Shown one piece after another: positions 34,836 to 36,145 of a stretch of 36,145 nt of DNA (position 1 is its first letter; each line of letters starts with the position of its first letter). The stretch is taken from assembly GCA_945861765.1 (NCBI GenBank), contig CAMAWP010000027.1, positions 1 to 36,145 on the forward strand. Reading direction: 5' to 3'. The notes under the pieces were generated by a model. It did not search any database. It was not told the DNA's origin and saw only the letters and a program-made list of their open reading frames with translations. The position numbers and the translations under genes are program-made. The stretch is from Akkermansia muciniphila (GTDB lineage Bacteria; Verrucomicrobiota; Verrucomicrobiia; Limisphaerales; SIBE01).

Positions 34836-34900
34836 AGACAATTCCTTTTGTCTGATTCTATTTATGTTTTGTTTCACCGAAAACGACTTCCATGCCGTTT
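34836..34900 (-). promoter_or_regulatory. Flagellin leader with two GGA-loop hairpins, copy 3
   Basis: Hairpin 1 at 34900-34881 (AAACGGC-ATGGAA-GTCGTTT) and hairpin 2 at 34853-34836 (AGACAAAAGGAATTGTCT), one base before ATG 34834. Bases just outside hairpin 1 have changed (TCTAAAC to CTCCAAAC) while stems and loops are kept. Confidence 0.6.
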
Positions 34901-34948
34901 GGAGAACTTTGGTTCAGGCGTCTTCCAGTTTCCTGTGCGATAAACAGG

Positions 34949-34974
34949 CTATCGCGGACCTCTGACCAGTTTCA
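34949..34974 (-). promoter_or_regulatory. Candidate FliA/sigma28-like promoter, copy 3
   Basis: Minus strand TGAA (34974-34971), 15 nt, GCGATAG (34955-34949), same spacing as in the other two copies. Confidence 0.45.
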
Positions 34975-35240
34975 GTGAACCCTGCCAATCCACTTCCACA
35001 CCCAAGGCAGAATCGTTCTGTTCTGACCAAATTCATAAGCCGTAAAATCCTATCACCTCTGGTGCCCTGCCGTTCACAATCATTGGCAACCAGCTCGGTT
35101 TTCCAGCCCAGGGTTCTTGCCTCGGATCTCTGGAAAATAATTTCCAAGCCCCGTGCTTCACCCTAAAATTCAATGCGCTCATAAAATACGCTCTGCTATC
35201 TCATTTGCTTCTTACGGAAAGTTTATGGATTCATCTGGCT

Positions 35241-35291
35241 ACCGGCGGCACTCACCGTGCCGCCGGTTACTCGATGCTGGATTTATCCAGC
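35241..35291 (-). terminator. Double hairpin after the fourth tandem flagellin
   Basis: Minus strand: GCTGGAT/ATCCAGC (35291-35276) then ACCGGCGGCAC/GTGCCGCCGGT (35267-35241, 11-bp stem, 5-nt loop), 11 nt after the stop of flagellin copy 4. Confidence 0.65.
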
Positions 35292-35302
35292 GAGATCTTG
35301 GC

Positions 35303-36145
35303 TTAACCCAGCAGTCGCAATGTCGATTGCGGCAAGGTGTTGGCTTGGGCCAACATCGCTGTGCCCGACTGCACCAGGATGTTGTACTTCGCGAACTGAG
35401 TGCTCTCTTGAGCCACATCCACATCTTTAATCCGACTGTTGGCCGCCGAGAGGTTCTCGTTCAGGATGTCCAGTTGTTCACTCGTCAGGCTCAAGCGCGA
35501 GATGTTTGCACCTATCTTGGCGCGCATCCCAGCTAAGTTCTGAATGGCTGTCTTGATGTAGCTTAACGATGTTGCCGCGCTGGTGGCATTGCCCACTGCC
35601 ACGGAACTGGTGCCCGATGAATCGTAGATAGCCGAAGTGCTTCCAGCTCCCAGACCTGCTCCCCCTGTGCTCGATGTAAATGAACCGGTCAGGGTAGCCC
35701 CATTCAAGGCGAAGGTATTGGCGTCGCTGTCAATGGTGATGGCAAGGCCTACGGAAGTTGAACCAAACAGGTCAACACCATTGAACTGCTTGGTCGTGAT
35801 ATCGCTGATGTAGTTCTGCAACTGTGTGAACTCTGCCGAGTAGTTGGACAGGTCACTGACTGTCTTGGTCGCGTCCTGCGCCAGCACCGAGATTTCACTC
35901 ATCCGATCCAGCGACTTCTGAACCTTCTGCAAAAAGCCATCCTGCGTCTGGCTAAAGGAGATCGCATTGGCGACGTTCGAGTTGGCAGCCGTGTTGCGGT
36001 TGATCTGCGCGTCGAACTTGATCGACTGAGCCAGCCCTGCCGAATCATCATCAGGTGAGACGATTCTGGAGCCTGAAGACAGGCGGGCCAGGGATTTACT
36101 GAGCATCGAGCTTGACATACCCAGCAAACGAGATGAGTTGCTGGC
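35303..36145 (-). CDS. Flagellin, tandem copy 4 (5' end outside window)
   Basis: 280 residues are visible, beginning ASNSSRLLGMSSSMLSKSLA; by alignment to copies 2 and 3 only about eight N-terminal residues (MVINTNTS) are beyond the window edge. The variable middle is FTSSTGGAGLGAGSTSAIYD then SSGTSSVAVG, and the C-terminus is GTAMLAQANTLPQSTLRLLG. The frame runs unbroken to the last base, so the gene is intact as far as seen. The array may continue beyond the window. Confidence 0.93.
   Translation of the reverse strand, partial: ASNSSRLLGMSSSMLSKSLARLSSGSRIVSPDDDSAGLAQSIKFDAQINRNTAANSNVANAISFSQTQDGFLQKVQKSLDRMSEISVLAQDATKTVSDLSNYSAEFTQLQNYISDITTKQFNGVDLFGSTSVGLAITIDSDANTFALNGATLTGSFTSSTGGAGLGAGSTSAIYDSSGTSSVAVGNATSAATSLSYIKTAIQNLAGMRAKIGANISRLSLTSEQLDILNENLSAANSRIKDVDVAQESTQFAKYNILVQSGTAMLAQANTLPQSTLRLLG

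Larger units (their letters stand above)
34835..35240. repeat. Duplicated flagellin upstream spacer, copy B
   Basis: Second copy of the spacer at 33499-33904. Promoter, hairpin 2 and the inner GGATAAA-free core are preserved, whereas the last 40 nt before the downstream hairpin diverge. A short minus-strand frame at 34914-35147 is not open in copy A and is not considered a gene. Confidence 0.8.

Noticed and set aside
34914-35147. 77-codon minus-strand frame in the flagellin spacer
   Set aside because: The nearly identical spacer copy at 33578-33811 does not keep it open, so it is not under coding selection.

Overview
The window looks like a chromosomal segment of a GC-rich Verrucomicrobia-type bacterium (Pedosphaera/Limisphaerales-like). 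This is inferred from gene content: DUF2911 and PQQ-propeller secreted proteins, a giant secreted protein ending in a domain typical of verrucomicrobial surface proteins, weak or absent Shine-Dalgarno sites at many genes, bacillithiol genes, and flagellins of an unusual 'MVINT...LRLLG' type. No rRNA, tRNA, CRISPR array, integrase or transposase was seen.

Layout, plus strand, 1-9.8 kb: the end of a membrane transporter, two small secreted proteins, then a tightly overlapping gene train. The train holds a large exported PIG-L/LmbE deacetylase, a 49-residue membrane protein, a sodium:solute symporter, a compact BshC-like protein and BshB1. It continues past a repeat-flanked GxxExxY gene to BshA. 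Together these read as a bacillithiol pathway (BshA makes GlcNAc-malate, BshB1 deacetylates it, a BshC-like protein would add cysteine). The exported deacetylase and symporter may process or import related compounds.

Minus strand, 10-17.4 kb: a PNPOx-fold protein; a TVP38/TMEM64 membrane protein followed by a dihydrolipoamide-dehydrogenase-type oxidoreductase; a decayed gene fragment; a HEAT-like/carbohydrate-binding-like secreted protein followed by a PQQ-propeller protein (4-nt overlap); and a flagellin whose variable region is replaced by a complete zinc metalloprotease domain (HELGH, distal His, Met-turn). The last is the most notable object here: a flagellum subunit that should display a metzincin protease.

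Middle, 17.4-31.4 kb: about 1.2 kb of repeat-rich non-coding DNA, a stand-alone response-regulator receiver protein, a methyltransferase, a 2297-residue secreted multi-domain protein (sortilin-type propeller, six IPT/TIG repeats, three PPC-like domains, Ig-like domain), a conserved protein of unknown function, a truncated RmuC-like coiled-coil protein without its nuclease domain, and a ParA-type ATPase overlapping a ribbon-helix-helix-like partner.

Minus strand, 31.5 kb to the end: four tandem flagellin genes, the last cut by the window edge. Each complete one has a conserved upstream control unit: a candidate FliA/sigma28-like promoter (TGAA-N15-GCGATAG) about 115 nt before the ATG, and two leader hairpins each exposing GGA in a six-base loop, the second carrying the ribosome binding site. 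This closely resembles CsrA control of flagellin as known in Bacillus hag. The metalloprotease flagellin lacks this unit, so it is probably expressed differently.
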